Of a stretch of 38,256 nt of DNA, positions 1 through 7,211 are shown piece by piece (positions within the stretch are counted from its first letter, which is position 1; each line of letters starts with the position of its first letter). Made by a program: the position numbers and the translations under genes. This DNA is from an uncultured Prevotellaceae bacterium (lineage in GTDB: Bacteria > Bacteroidota > Bacteroidia > Bacteroidales > Bacteroidaceae): the NCBI GenBank assembly GCA_902771445.1, contig CACXXD010000009.1, forward strand, positions 1 through 38,256, given 5' to 3'. The notes under the pieces are model-generated. The model was not told where the DNA came from and did not search any database. It saw only the letters and a program-made list of their open reading frames with translations.

Positions 1-251
1 AGTTCTTGCTAAGGCAAGCGGCAGAGCCGAGCGAGGAGGGGTTAGGGGAGGTCTGAACAAATGAATTTGTTCTAAACAATTCGACCGAACGGCAATTTTG
101 TTTTAATTTTGAAAATAATTTTTATTTAATTTTTTTATCATTACCAACCCCTTTTTGTAAAAATAATTCATAAAAAAAAGGCCCTTCTGAAAGTAGCATT
201 CTGGAACGAAAACACACCTTCAATCGCACCATGCCAGAGACCTCGTTTTGA

Positions 252-376
252 GATTGATATTGAATCAAAGTGGGTTTACAGCCATATCAAACTGAGATTC
301 ATCATTAGTTGCATTCTGTTCCAAGTCACATCTCAGTTTGATGTGGCTGTAAACCCACCATGATTCAATATCAATC
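252..376. repeat. Large near-perfect palindrome inside repeat copy A
   Basis: Arms of 47 bases (252-298 and 330-376) match at 44 of 47 positions when one is reverse-complemented, around a 31-base loop. The arm starts GATTGATATTGAATCA. A transcript would form a very long hairpin. The same module in copy B (25021-25145) is more degenerate. Confidence 0.85.
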
Positions 377-484
377 ACGGCATGAAGGCCGCCGAATGTT
401 ACTCCGAACTGTTCGAAAGAAGAGGTTAAGGTGGGTAGGAGCTGTTCTTTTTGCGAAGTGAATTTTTGCAACACGTTGTAAATC

Positions 485-619
485 AACAATATGCGCAACC
501 CCTCTCAATACTCGCATATTTGCAAGCGACTTTCAAGTTGGTGAATTCCGTGCGATTCTCAGAGGGGTAGTTGTCAAGAAAATACATATTTTTTTAAGGA
601 AAGAAATTACCGTAATTTA
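485..619 (+). other. Invariant structured block of the dispersed repeat, copy A
   Basis: From about 495 this block is almost identical to 25263-25387. ACCCCTCT (498-505) pairs with AGAGGGGT (561-568), and TCGCA (512-516) can pair with TGCGA (551-555). TCGC (512-515) can instead pair with nearby GCGA (526-529), giving two competing folds. The block could be a structured RNA or a protein-binding DNA end; I cannot tell which. No promoter that clearly drives it was recognised. Confidence 0.5.
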
Positions 620-742
620 CGTAATTTTTTTTGACCTGCGATTGAAAATTTTTCTCGCGAAAAATTTTGTCGGAAAGAAATTATTACAAATTAGAAGAAA
701 TTATTTCCAGAAAAATATAATAGTTTTCCGCTCAAGCTTGAG

Positions 743-884
743 CAATTTTGTTTTATTTTTGTTCCTAATTTTCATTTAATTTCTTCATCGAATGCAGCGA
801 GATGAATCTCATGAAAAGGAGTTCTACTCGCTTCGCTCGCAGAAGAAATTAAATGAAAATTAATTCAAAATAAAAACAAAATTG
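743..884. repeat. Inverted repeat with 44-base AT-rich arms
   Basis: 743-786 (starting CAATTTTGTTTT) is largely the reverse complement of 842-884, with about 38 of 44 matching, around a 55-base loop. The same arm sequence occurs a third time at 92-135, so the right arm can pair with either. A small palindrome CTCAAGCTTGAG (about 731-742) sits just before the left arm. Confidence 0.75.
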
Positions 885-1066
885 CCGTTCGGTCTGAACA
901 GACGATAAAATGTGTCCTGTACGGATGAAATCTAATATAAAGAAATTGTTTTAGTTTATTTGAAACGAATAATTGGCTTGCGCCGAAGGCATCATTATTC
1001 TTATTATTCGTTCGTTTCAGTTTATTCATTGACAATAATTTTCTTATTTCGAAGTAGGCTGTCCAA

Positions 1067-1098
1067 TTTGTAAATGTCACAAATAATTTGTATTTTTG
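1067..1098 (+). promoter_or_regulatory. Bacteroidetes-type promoter for the SpoU methyltransferase gene
   Basis: TTTG (1067-1070), a 20-base spacer, then TATTTTTG (1091-1098) match the Bacteroidetes primary sigma consensus exactly. Transcription would begin near 1103-1105. That lies inside a possible upstream extension of the reading frame and so favours the ATG at 1142. Confidence 0.75.
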
Positions 1099-1141
1099 CA
1101 GCCGCAATGCAAATGTCACTATATATATAATAAGGTGGACT

Positions 1142-1888
1142 ATGGTTAGCAAGAACGAGATGAAACTGGTCAGGCAACTCGAAATGAAAAAGTACAGACA
1201 GAAGACTGGAATGTTTGTTGCCGAAGGACCAAAGGTGGTAGGCGATCTGTTGAAGTGTGGCTTTCAGCCTCGGCTATTCTTCGCGACGTCGGAGTATGGT
1301 GGCTCGCTGCCGACAAACGCGAGAACGGTCGGTGCCGACGAGCTTCAGCGACTGAGCTTCTTGCAGCATCCACAGCAGGTGCTGGCCGTCTTTCAGTTGC
1401 CTGTGCAAGAGCTTGTCCCTGCACCTTGTGGCCTTTGCCTCGCGCTCGACGGGGTGCAGGACCCGGGGAACCTTGGCACCATCATCCGTATAGCCGACTG
1501 GTTTGGCATCAAGGTCATCTACTGCTCGAGGGATACGGTCGATGCTTGGAACCCGAAGGTGGTGCAGGCCACGATGGGGAGCATTGCGCGTGTGACGATC
1601 TGTTATGTGGAACTGTCGGACCTGCTGCGCTCCACCGATCTGCCTGTCTATGGCACGCTGCTCAACGGCGAGAATCTCTATTCGCAGGAGCTGACTGCGG
1701 ACGGCATCATCGTCATGGGCAACGAGGGCAATGGCATCTCGACTGAGATACGTCCGCTGGTCGGCAGGCGCTTGTTCATACCGAGCTATCATCCAGCCGA
1801 TACGGCAGAGAGCCTGAACGTCGCCATCGCCACCGCCATCACATGCGCGGAGTTTCGAAGAAGGCAGACCACGAATGAGACGAATTGA
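1142..1888 (+). CDS. TrmH/SpoU-family RNA 2'-O-methyltransferase
   Basis: This is a SpoU-class SAM-dependent enzyme that would methylate a ribose 2'-hydroxyl in rRNA or tRNA. The N-terminal ~90 residues fit the SpoU substrate-binding domain (the GMFVAEGPKVV stretch is typical). The three C-terminal knot motifs are present: LDGVQDPGNLGTIIRIADWFG-like motif 1, VMGNEGNGIS motif 2, and a final ESLNVAIATAI motif 3. The length, 248 residues, fits the family. I chose the ATG at 1142 over an earlier in-frame start at 1088 because the promoter -7 box (1091-1098) lies downstream of 1088, and an SD-like AAGG precedes 1142. The exact target nucleotide cannot be read from sequence. It stands alone, with a palindrome downstream. 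Confidence 0.9.
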   Translation: MVSKNEMKLVRQLEMKKYRQKTGMFVAEGPKVVGDLLKCGFQPRLFFATSEYGGSLPTNARTVGADELQRLSFLQHPQQVLAVFQLPVQELVPAPCGLCLALDGVQDPGNLGTIIRIADWFGIKVIYCSRDTVDAWNPKVVQATMGSIARVTICYVELSDLLRSTDLPVYGTLLNGENLYSQELTADGIIVMGNEGNGISTEIRPLVGRRLFIPSYHPADTAESLNVAIATAITCAEFRRRQTTNETN

Positions 1889-1918
1889 CACGAAGTTTTT
1901 TCTAATAACTTTCATATC

Positions 1919-1994
1919 AAGTAATGATTAAAAAATAACTTTGGACGATTTGTCGTCTGTTCAGACCACCCAACTTATTTTTTCACCGTTACTT
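1919..1994. repeat. Palindromic element following the methyltransferase gene (P1)
   Basis: Left arm 1919-1944 (AAGTAATGATTAAAAAATAA then CTTTGG) and right arm 1970-1994 are imperfect reverse complements around a loop containing ACGATTTGTCGTC. Outer bases TGACACGAA (1886-1894) and TTCGTGTCA (1997-2005) also pair. A related palindrome lies at 23791-23868 after purU. Position after a stop codon and A/T runs in the stem suggest a terminator-like role. Confidence 0.65.
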
Positions 1995-2059
1995 AATTCG
2001 TGTCATTGGAGAAATTCGTGGTAGAGAAGAAAAGTGGTAAACTTTTGTCGGATGAAATG

Positions 2060-2090
2060 TTGCATTTCTCAATGAAATGTTTTATCTTTG
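2060..2090 (+). promoter_or_regulatory. Promoter of rpiB
   Basis: TATCTTTG (2083-2090) is a full -7 match, with TTG (2060-2062) 20 bases upstream as a partial -33 box. Predicted transcription starts about 35 bases before the rpiB ATG. Confidence 0.65.
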
Positions 2091-2128
2091 CATGCAATAT
2101 GATGAAGATACACTAACTTAAACAAATA

Positions 2129-2575
2129 ATGACAATGGAAACAAAAATTATTGGCTTGGCCAGTGACCATGCGGGTTTTGCCCTCAAACAGTTTGTGAAG
2201 AAGTATTTGGACGAGAAAGGACTGCCCTATAAGGACTATGGTACCTATTCGGAAGAGTCGTGCGACTATAGTGACTTTGGTCATGCACTGGCCCGTGGCA
2301 TAGAGGCAGGCGAGGTGTTTCCGGGCATCGCTATCTGCGGCAGTGGCGAAGGCATCAACATGACGTTGAACAAGCACCAGAGCATTCGTGCCGGACTGTG
2401 CTGGATTCCTGAGATTGCCCACCTTATCCGTCAGCACAACAATGCCAACGTGCTGGTGATGCCGGGACGGTTCATTGACGAGGAGATGGCCCGGAAAATC
2501 ATGGACGAGTATTTCAGTACGGAGTTTGAGGGGGGCAGGCACCAGAAGCGTATTGACAAGATACCTGTGAAGTGA
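2129..2575 (+). CDS. rpiB: Ribose-5-phosphate isomerase B (RpiB/LacAB family)
   Basis: It interconverts ribose 5-phosphate and ribulose 5-phosphate in the non-oxidative pentose phosphate pathway. The N-terminus carries the family signature GLASDHAGFALK. The catalytic cysteine lies in AICGSGEGI, where the following Gly-rich loop holds the sugar phosphate. A late NVLVMPGRFI stretch is typical. At 148 residues it is the normal RpiB length. Two adjacent candidate starts (ATG at 2129 and 2135) both fit; the promoter at 2060-2090 suits either. It is monocistronic and convergent with the next gene, separated by a strong hairpin. A related aldose isomerase activity is possible, but RpiB is by far the best call. 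Confidence 0.93.
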   Translation: MTMETKIIGLASDHAGFALKQFVKKYLDEKGLPYKDYGTYSEESCDYSDFGHALARGIEAGEVFPGIAICGSGEGINMTLNKHQSIRAGLCWIPEIAHLIRQHNNANVLVMPGRFIDEEMARKIMDEYFSTEFEGGRHQKRIDKIPVK

Positions 2576-2644
2576 ATATTCGCGAAATTTTTCTGAGGTG
2601 CGTTCTTCGTATTGAAAAATAAAACTGTATAGGTTAAATTTTTT

Positions 2645-2702
2645 CGTGCTGTGCGGTTGAAATTAATTGGGACAATTTCATCTGTACAGCACGATTTTTT
2701 TC
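2645..2702. terminator. Bidirectional hairpin terminator between convergent genes
   Basis: Left arm 2645-2664 (CGTGCTGTGCGGTTGAAATT) pairs with 2674-2693, 19 of 20 pairs allowing G-U, around a 9-base loop. T runs flank both sides (T tract 2695-2701; reverse-strand T tract corresponds to the A/T run before 2640). It serves rpiB on the plus strand and the kinase on the minus strand. Single arms of this sequence recur near 911 and 24847. Confidence 0.8.
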
Positions 2703-2740
2703 TGAATTAATTTCTCCTAATTTCTTTCCGAACGCAAGAC

Positions 2741-3598
2741 TTATTGGCCCGTATGGAACGCTATAAGTCCTTCGATGGGTGCTTTGACGACATGGCCAAG
2801 ACGATAGCCTTCGAGGGATGCCGCCTGGGACAGTTCTGCATGATAATAGTGGGCGATGCTGCCAGTGGCAGACATGGGGAGATGGGGATGCTGATAAGGC
2901 GCGATGTTGCGACGGATGAACAACTGGAAACTTTCAATCAGCATCTGACTGAGCGCCGGGCAGTCGGACAGGTGACGGGCGATGAAAGGAGAGAGCGAGG
3001 CCAGATAGCGGTTGGGCAAGGGCTGACGATAGACATGCGCTATCACGTCGGCAAGGTCGGTGTGCATCTCCTTCTCAAAGTCTTCGCGGAGGGCTGTGGG
3101 CAACAGGCCCTTATAGAGTGCATTGAGCAAATTGCGACCAAGCACGGCACCGCTGCCCTCGTCGCCGAGGATGTAGCCCATAGGGGGGGTGTTCTGCACG
3201 ATGTGTCGTCCGTCGTACAGGCATGAATTGGCACCTGTGCCTAAGATGCACGCAATGCCTTCGCCATGTCCGCAAAGCGCACGGGCAGCTCCCAGCAGGT
3301 CGCCCTCTGCCTGCACTGCATCGGTGCTCAGCTGAAAGTGACGAGCCAACAGGCGAGTCAGGAGGGGCTGATATTCGGGACGCAGGCCACTGCCATAGAA
3401 AAAGATGGCCTCTATAGCTGCCTCGCTTGCCGTGGGCTGAACCATGCTGCTCATGCAAGTGAGCGTATGCAGGATGTCGTCTTCGTTTTGATGAACCGGG
3501 TTGATGCCTTCAGTCTTGATTTGCTGAATGATGTCGCCGCCGGGTGCTGCCAGCACCCAGTCGGTCTTTGTGCTTCCGCTGTCTGCAATGATAATCAT
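2741..3598 (-). CDS. N-acetylglucosamine kinase-like protein (BadF/BadG/BcrA/BcrD ATPase fold)
   Basis: It is a member of the ASKHA sugar kinase/ATPase superfamily that in Bacteroidetes is usually annotated as N-acetylglucosamine kinase. It would phosphorylate an amino sugar with ATP, for example in cell-wall or host glycan recycling. The N-terminal MIIIADSGSTKTDW is the phosphate-1 loop. A Gly-rich GTGANSCLYDG segment and GYILGDEGSGAVLGR form the adenosine and sugar-binding region. The protein has 285 residues, normal for the family. It is divergent from the MscS gene and convergent with rpiB. The putative -7 box ends five bases before the ATG, implying a leaderless or near-leaderless mRNA. 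Substrate is inferred from family only. Confidence 0.85.
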   Translation of the reverse strand: MIIIADSGSTKTDWVLAAPGGDIIQQIKTEGINPVHQNEDDILHTLTCMSSMVQPTASEAAIEAIFFYGSGLRPEYQPLLTRLLARHFQLSTDAVQAEGDLLGAARALCGHGEGIACILGTGANSCLYDGRHIVQNTPPMGYILGDEGSGAVLGRNLLNALYKGLLPTALREDFEKEMHTDLADVIAHVYRQPLPNRYLASLSPFIARHLSDCPALSQMLIESFQLFIRRNIAPYQHPHLPMSATGSIAHYYHAELSQAASLEGYRLGHVVKAPIEGLIAFHTGQ

Positions 3599-3603
3599 GG
3601 TCG

Positions 3604-3611
3604 CAAAATTA
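3604..3611 (-). promoter_or_regulatory. -7 box immediately upstream of the kinase gene
   Basis: On the minus strand TAATTTTG lies five bases before the ATG. The expected start of transcription falls at or within a few bases of the start codon. No good -33 box is seen. Confidence 0.5.
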
Positions 3612-3665
3612 CGAAAAAGAAATGAAAATCTTTATCTCGCTTATATATAAATCAAGATTTTTGTG

Positions 3666-3673
3666 TAATTTTG
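3666..3673 (+). promoter_or_regulatory. -7 box for the MscS channel gene
   Basis: TAATTTTG matches the -7 consensus and lies 30 bases before the ATG at 3704. The -33 position (about 3642-3645) does not match TTTG, so the promoter may be weak or activator-dependent. It is divergent from the kinase promoter. Confidence 0.5.
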
Positions 3674-3703
3674 CACTTCGGAAACAAACGGTAGCGATTG
3701 TAT

Positions 3704-6034
3704 ATGAAAAGATTGTTGATATTGGGAAGTTTTCTCGTCTTATTGTTTTCGCCTGCCCATGCAGTGCTGAAGGAACAAGACCTGGAACGCACACTGAGCA
3801 TATTGAGGTTTGAGCTGGTGAAGCGCTATGACGAACTGACGAGTCAGGCGCAGGAGCGCCGACGGCAGAACCAGGCTATTCAGAATGAGCTGATGGAGAC
3901 CATGAAACGGTCGAACCAGAACTCGCTGATGCTCTATTCGCAGAACACCAATTACGTGTTCGACTTGACCTATGCCTGCCATGAGGCCACAGAGCAATAT
4001 ATGCAGTTTCAGCGCCAGCAACTGCCGTTTCGTGAGTTTCTGGACAGTCACGGCGCAGAGATTGCAAAGTTCGACAGCCTGATTGTCAGTCTGCGACAGA
4101 TGCCAGTCGCCTTGCTCAGTCAGCAGGCCCGCGTCGATCGCAATGTGTGTCTGACGCTCGCTATGAACATTCGCAACACGCTGGACGACAACCGTTCGCA
4201 GATGGCCGATTACATTCACTACTATGAGATGAGTGAACAGCGGCTGAAGAGCCTGAACGACTATGCCCAGCTGCGCTACAACGAGATACAGCGTGGCATC
4301 TTTATGAATGGTAGCGACAATTATCTGCTGGTGCTGCGCAACCTGCCCGACAAGACACGCGACATGATTGACACGCTGCACGAGAAGTATCAGCCCACCC
4401 CGATGTCGCAGTGGGACAGCCGTATCATCTTCGGTCTGTTTGCCGTCATCTTTTTCTATGTGGTGGTAGCCTCATTGCTGAACCTCATCACGTTCCGCTT
4501 CCTCATTCCGCGCCGACTGCGCACTGAGACGTTCATGCAGAAACGCAGTTGCATCATCATGGCCACGACCACCATCACGTTTGCGCTGATCCTGGCCGTG
4601 TTTCGCAACGTGGGCAACCAGAACTTCTTCATCATGGCCTCCGACCTGCTCATCGAGTATGCATGGCTGCTGGGTGTCATCCTCGTCTCGCTGCTGCTGC
4701 GCGTCGACGGAAAGCAGATAGCAAGCGCGTTCCGCATCTATTCGCCCTTGGTGGTGGTGGGGTTCCTGGTGATTGCCTTTCGCATTATACTCATTCCGAA
4801 GGAACTGGTTAACCTGGTGTTCCCGCCTGTGCTGCTGTTGGCCACCATCTGGCAGTGGAACGTGATCAGCAGGCATAACAAGAACGTTCCCCGGCAAGAC
4901 ATGTTCTATACCTACGTGTCGATGCTGGTGCTGCTGGTGTCGCTGTGTTGCTCGTGGGCCGGCTATACCTTGCTGGCGGTGCAGATTCTCATCTGGTGGG
5001 TCATGCAGCTGACGTGCATCCTGACCATCACCTGTCTGGCGCTATGGATGAGCATCTACGGAACGCGCAAGGACATGGCCCACAAGCCGATTTCAAAGAC
5101 GTGGTTCTATCTGTTCGTCTATGATGTCGTCACGCCCGTCATGGGTGTGCTCTCCATCATGCTAAGCATCTACTGGGCAACCGACGTGTTCAACCTGAGC
5201 GACCTGTGCTGGCAGATCTTCCGCGAGAACTTCGTGAATATGGAGAACCTACAGCTGTCGATTGTCAAGTTGTCGGTGGTGGTGTGTCTGTGGTTCGTGT
5301 TCCGCTACATCGCTTCGACACTGCTGGCATTCATGGCCTTGCACTTTGAGCATCAGGACCCTTCGACGGCAGCATCGCGTTCGGTCATGGGGCGCAATAT
5401 CGTGCAGGTGCTGGTGTGGGGCATCTGGCTGCTGCTCTCGTTGGGACTGCTCCATATCTCGCTGACATGGCTGCTGGCCATCTCGGGCGGTCTGTCTACG
5501 GGTATCGGCTTTGCATCGAAAAACATCATTGAGAATATCTTCTACGGCGCATCGCTGATGGCGGGTCGACTGAAGGTGGGCGACTGGATAGAGGTTGACG
5601 GAACGATGGGCAAGGTGCAGCAGATTAGCTATACGTCGACGGTGGTCGAGTCGCTCTACGGAGAGGTCATCACGTTCCAGAATTCGCAGTTGTTCGACAA
5701 GAACTACAAGAACCTGACACGCAATCATGGCTTTGTGCTCGCGCCCGTGCTCTTTGGTGTCGCATACGGCTCGAACCTGCGGCAAGTGCAGCAACTGGTT
5801 GAGGATGCGGTGAACAAGCTGCATCATCAATGGATGGATCCTTCGAAGAAGGTGAAGGCCGTCGTGGCCGCCATGAACGACTCGAGCGTTGACTTCAAAC
5901 TGTTCGTCTGGGCCGATGCCGTGAAGAAATCCTATGTGGTTAGCGACGTGCTGCGGTGCATCTACGAGACACTGGGGGCCAACGGCATTGAGATTCCGTT
6001 CCCACAGCGAGACATACACATCAAGAATGACTGA
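3704..6034 (+). CDS. Large mechanosensitive ion channel of the MscS family
   Basis: It is predicted to be an inner-membrane channel that opens under membrane tension to release solutes during hypoosmotic shock. The first ~20 residues form a cleavable signal peptide (ending SPAHA). Residues ~20-230 are a mostly helical, glutamine-rich periplasmic region. Several membrane spans follow from ~238. The MscS core lies at ~585-690: the pore helix with SGGLSTGIGFASKN, then the beta domain with GDWIEVDGTMGKVQQI and QNSQLFDKNYKN. A C-terminal alpha/beta domain ends the protein. At 776 residues it resembles the long MscK/YbdG-like members of Bacteroidetes. The ATG at 3704 is preferred over an in-frame TTG two codons earlier. 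trpS follows after 21 bases, so the two may be co-transcribed. Confidence 0.88.
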   Translation: MKRLLILGSFLVLLFSPAHAVLKEQDLERTLSILRFELVKRYDELTSQAQERRRQNQAIQNELMETMKRSNQNSLMLYSQNTNYVFDLTYACHEATEQYMQFQRQQLPFREFLDSHGAEIAKFDSLIVSLRQMPVALLSQQARVDRNVCLTLAMNIRNTLDDNRSQMADYIHYYEMSEQRLKSLNDYAQLRYNEIQRGIFMNGSDNYLLVLRNLPDKTRDMIDTLHEKYQPTPMSQWDSRIIFGLFAVIFFYVVVASLLNLITFRFLIPRRLRTETFMQKRSCIIMATTTITFALILAVFRNVGNQNFFIMASDLLIEYAWLLGVILVSLLLRVDGKQIASAFRIYSPLVVVGFLVIAFRIILIPKELVNLVFPPVLLLATIWQWNVISRHNKNVPRQDMFYTYVSMLVLLVSLCCSWAGYTLLAVQILIWWVMQLTCILTITCLALWMSIYGTRKDMAHKPISKTWFYLFVYDVVTPVMGVLSIMLSIYWATDVFNLSDLCWQIFRENFVNMENLQLSIVKLSVVVCLWFVFRYIASTLLAFMALHFEHQDPSTAASRSVMGRNIVQVLVWGIWLLLSLGLLHISLTWLLAISGGLSTGIGFASKNIIENIFYGASLMAGRLKVGDWIEVDGTMGKVQQISYTSTVVESLYGEVITFQNSQLFDKNYKNLTRNHGFVLAPVLFGVAYGSNLRQVQQLVEDAVNKLHHQWMDPSKKVKAVVAAMNDSSVDFKLFVWADAVKKSYVVSDVLRCIYETLGANGIEIPFPQRDIHIKND

Positions 6035-6055
6035 TATATAAACAAAAATAGAATT

Positions 6056-7144
6056 ATGGGAAAAGTAATTTTGACGGGCGATCGTCCAACAGGAAAACTT
6101 CATTTGGGCCACTTCGTGGGCTCTCTGCGCCGCCGCGTGGAACTTCAGAACGCAGGCGACTACGACCGCATGTTTGTCTTCATGGCCGATGTGCAGGCAC
6201 TGACCGATAATGCTGACAATCCCGAAAAGATTCGGCAGAACATTATCAACGTGGCACTCGACTATCTGGCTGCTGGCCTGGATCCGGAGAAATGCACCAT
6301 CTTCATTCAGAGCCAAATAGCCGAATTGGCTGAGCTTACCACCTATCTGATGAATCTGATCACGGTGTCTCGCGTGCAGCGTAATCCTACGGTGAAGACT
6401 GAGATCAGAATGCGTAACTTCGAGGCAAACATCCCATTGGGATTCTTCTGCTATCCTGTGTCGCAGGCTGCCGACATCACGCTGTTCAAGGCTACGACAG
6501 TGCCTGCCGGCGAGGATCAGGAACCCATGCTCGAGGTGACTCGCGAGCTGGTGAACCGATTCAATAACATCTATGCCCCTGTGCTCGTCGAGCCTTATAT
6601 CATGTTGCCTGAGAACCAGACGGCACGCCGCTTGCCGGGAACAGACGGCAAGGAGAAAATGTCGAAATCGCTGGGCAACTGTATCTATCTGTCCGACTCG
6701 GCTGATGAGGTATGGCAGAAGGTGCGCTCTATGTACACCGATCCTACTCACCTGAACGTGAGTGACCCGGGACATGTGGAGGGCAATGCCGTGTTCACCT
6801 ATCTGGATGCTTTCTCGACAGACGATGACTTTAAGAACTTCTGGCCTGAATACATGAACCTGGATGAGCTGAAAGACCACTACCGTCGTGGCGGACTGGG
6901 TGACATGAAGTGCAAGAAGTTCTTGAATCAGGTGTTGCAGCAGATCCTGGAGCCCATGCGTGTGCGCCGCCATGAGTTTGAACAAGATATTCCAGAAATC
7001 TACAACATCCTGAAACGTGGCACGGAACAGGCGCGTGAAGTAGCTGCACAGACAATGGATGAGGTTCGTAAGGCCATGCAGATTGACTACTTCAATGATA
7101 CAGAACTGATTAGAAAACAGAGCGAGCAGTTCCGTAGCAAGTAA
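6056..7144 (+). CDS. trpS: Tryptophanyl-tRNA synthetase
   Basis: A class I aminoacyl-tRNA synthetase that charges tRNA-Trp. The HIGH-type motif is [11 protein letters not shown] (about residues 12-22), and KMSKS is intact in [11 protein letters not shown] (about 201-205), both binding [13 protein letters not shown] and the [15 protein letters not shown] segment are characteristic of bacterial TrpS. At 362 residues it is slightly longer than the E. coli type, with a longer C-terminal helical part, as in many Bacteroidetes. The gene lies 21 bases after the channel gene and ends just before a perfect hairpin terminator. Confidence 0.95.
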   Translation: MGKVILTGDRPTGKLHLGHFVGSLRRRVELQNAGDYDRMFVFMADVQALTDNADNPEKIRQNIINVALDYLAAGLDPEKCTIFIQSQIAELAELTTYLMNLITVSRVQRNPTVKTEIRMRNFEANIPLGFFCYPVSQAADITLFKATTVPAGEDQEPMLEVTRELVNRFNNIYAPVLVEPYIMLPENQTARRLPGTDGKEKMSKSLGNCIYLSDSADEVWQKVRSMYTDPTHLNVSDPGHVEGNAVFTYLDAFSTDDDFKNFWPEYMNLDELKDHYRRGGLGDMKCKKFLNQVLQQILEPMRVRRHEFEQDIPEIYNILKRGTEQAREVAAQTMDEVRKAMQIDYFNDTELIRKQSEQFRSK

Positions 7145-7149
7145 CGGGG

Positions 7150-7201
7150 CAACGCAAAAAAAATGCTCACGCTTCAAAGCGTGAGCATTTTTTTTGCGTT
7201 G
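7150..7201. terminator. Perfect 25-base bidirectional hairpin terminator
   Basis: 7150-7174 is the exact reverse complement of 7177-7201. The core stem is TGCTCACGCTT with eight A on one side and eight T on the other, so it acts in both directions. It separates convergent trpS (plus) and secG (minus). Confidence 0.92.
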
Positions 7202-7211
7202 TCTGTCTGTT

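Larger units (their letters stand above)
166..706 (+). repeat. 541-base dispersed intergenic repeat, copy A
   Basis: This stretch aligns in the same orientation with 24935-25472. Strongly conserved blocks are the start (a run of A then GGCCCTTCTGAAAGTAGCAT), a large palindrome (252-376), an almost invariant block (495-619), and an AT-rich tail with CTCGCGAAAAATTTTGTCGG. About 100 bases between the palindrome and the invariant block are poorly conserved. No reading frame is conserved between copies, so it looks non-coding. Confidence 0.85.
83..894. repeat. Composite element bounded by ~53-base terminal inverted repeats
   Basis: Bases 83-135 begin GACCGAACGGCAATTTTG. The reverse complement of 842-894 begins with the same 18 bases and stays largely matched over about 53 bases (roughly 45 identical by eye). 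The right end is also part of a second inverted repeat (743-786 against 842-884). No transposase is encoded between the ends, so if mobile it would be a non-autonomous, MITE-like element. I could not identify a target-site duplication with confidence; short TCTGAACA sequences lie near both ends. Confidence 0.55.
1..1141. other. Repeat-rich intergenic region without a convincing gene
   Basis: No protein-coding gene can be supported here. Short open frames exist but overlap inverted repeats and resemble no family I know. The stretch begins with a module (GGAGGGGTTAGGGGAGGTCT, about 35-54) that recurs near 25731. It continues with an inverted-repeat-bounded block (83-894) holding one copy of a 541-base dispersed repeat. 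It ends with a short module (TCTGAACAGACGATAAA, about 893-909) and a sequence (GATGAAATCTAATATAAAG, from about 925) that also occur near 24860 and 25750. The last 80 bases carry the promoter of the downstream methyltransferase gene. Confidence 0.75.

Noticed and set aside
15..40. Possible partial tRNA or rRNA end at the window start
   Set aside because: GC-rich, but no cloverleaf or conserved rRNA sequence can be made out.
265..498. 77-codon minus-strand frame in the first spacer (and a plus-strand frame at 24902-25132)
   Set aside because: Both run through the palindromes of the dispersed repeat and are not conserved between the two copies.
530..575. Resemblance to a cobalamin riboswitch core
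   Set aside because: Only a short stretch is similar; the GGGAA and CCCGC-ACTGT consensus parts are missing and no B12 gene is downstream.
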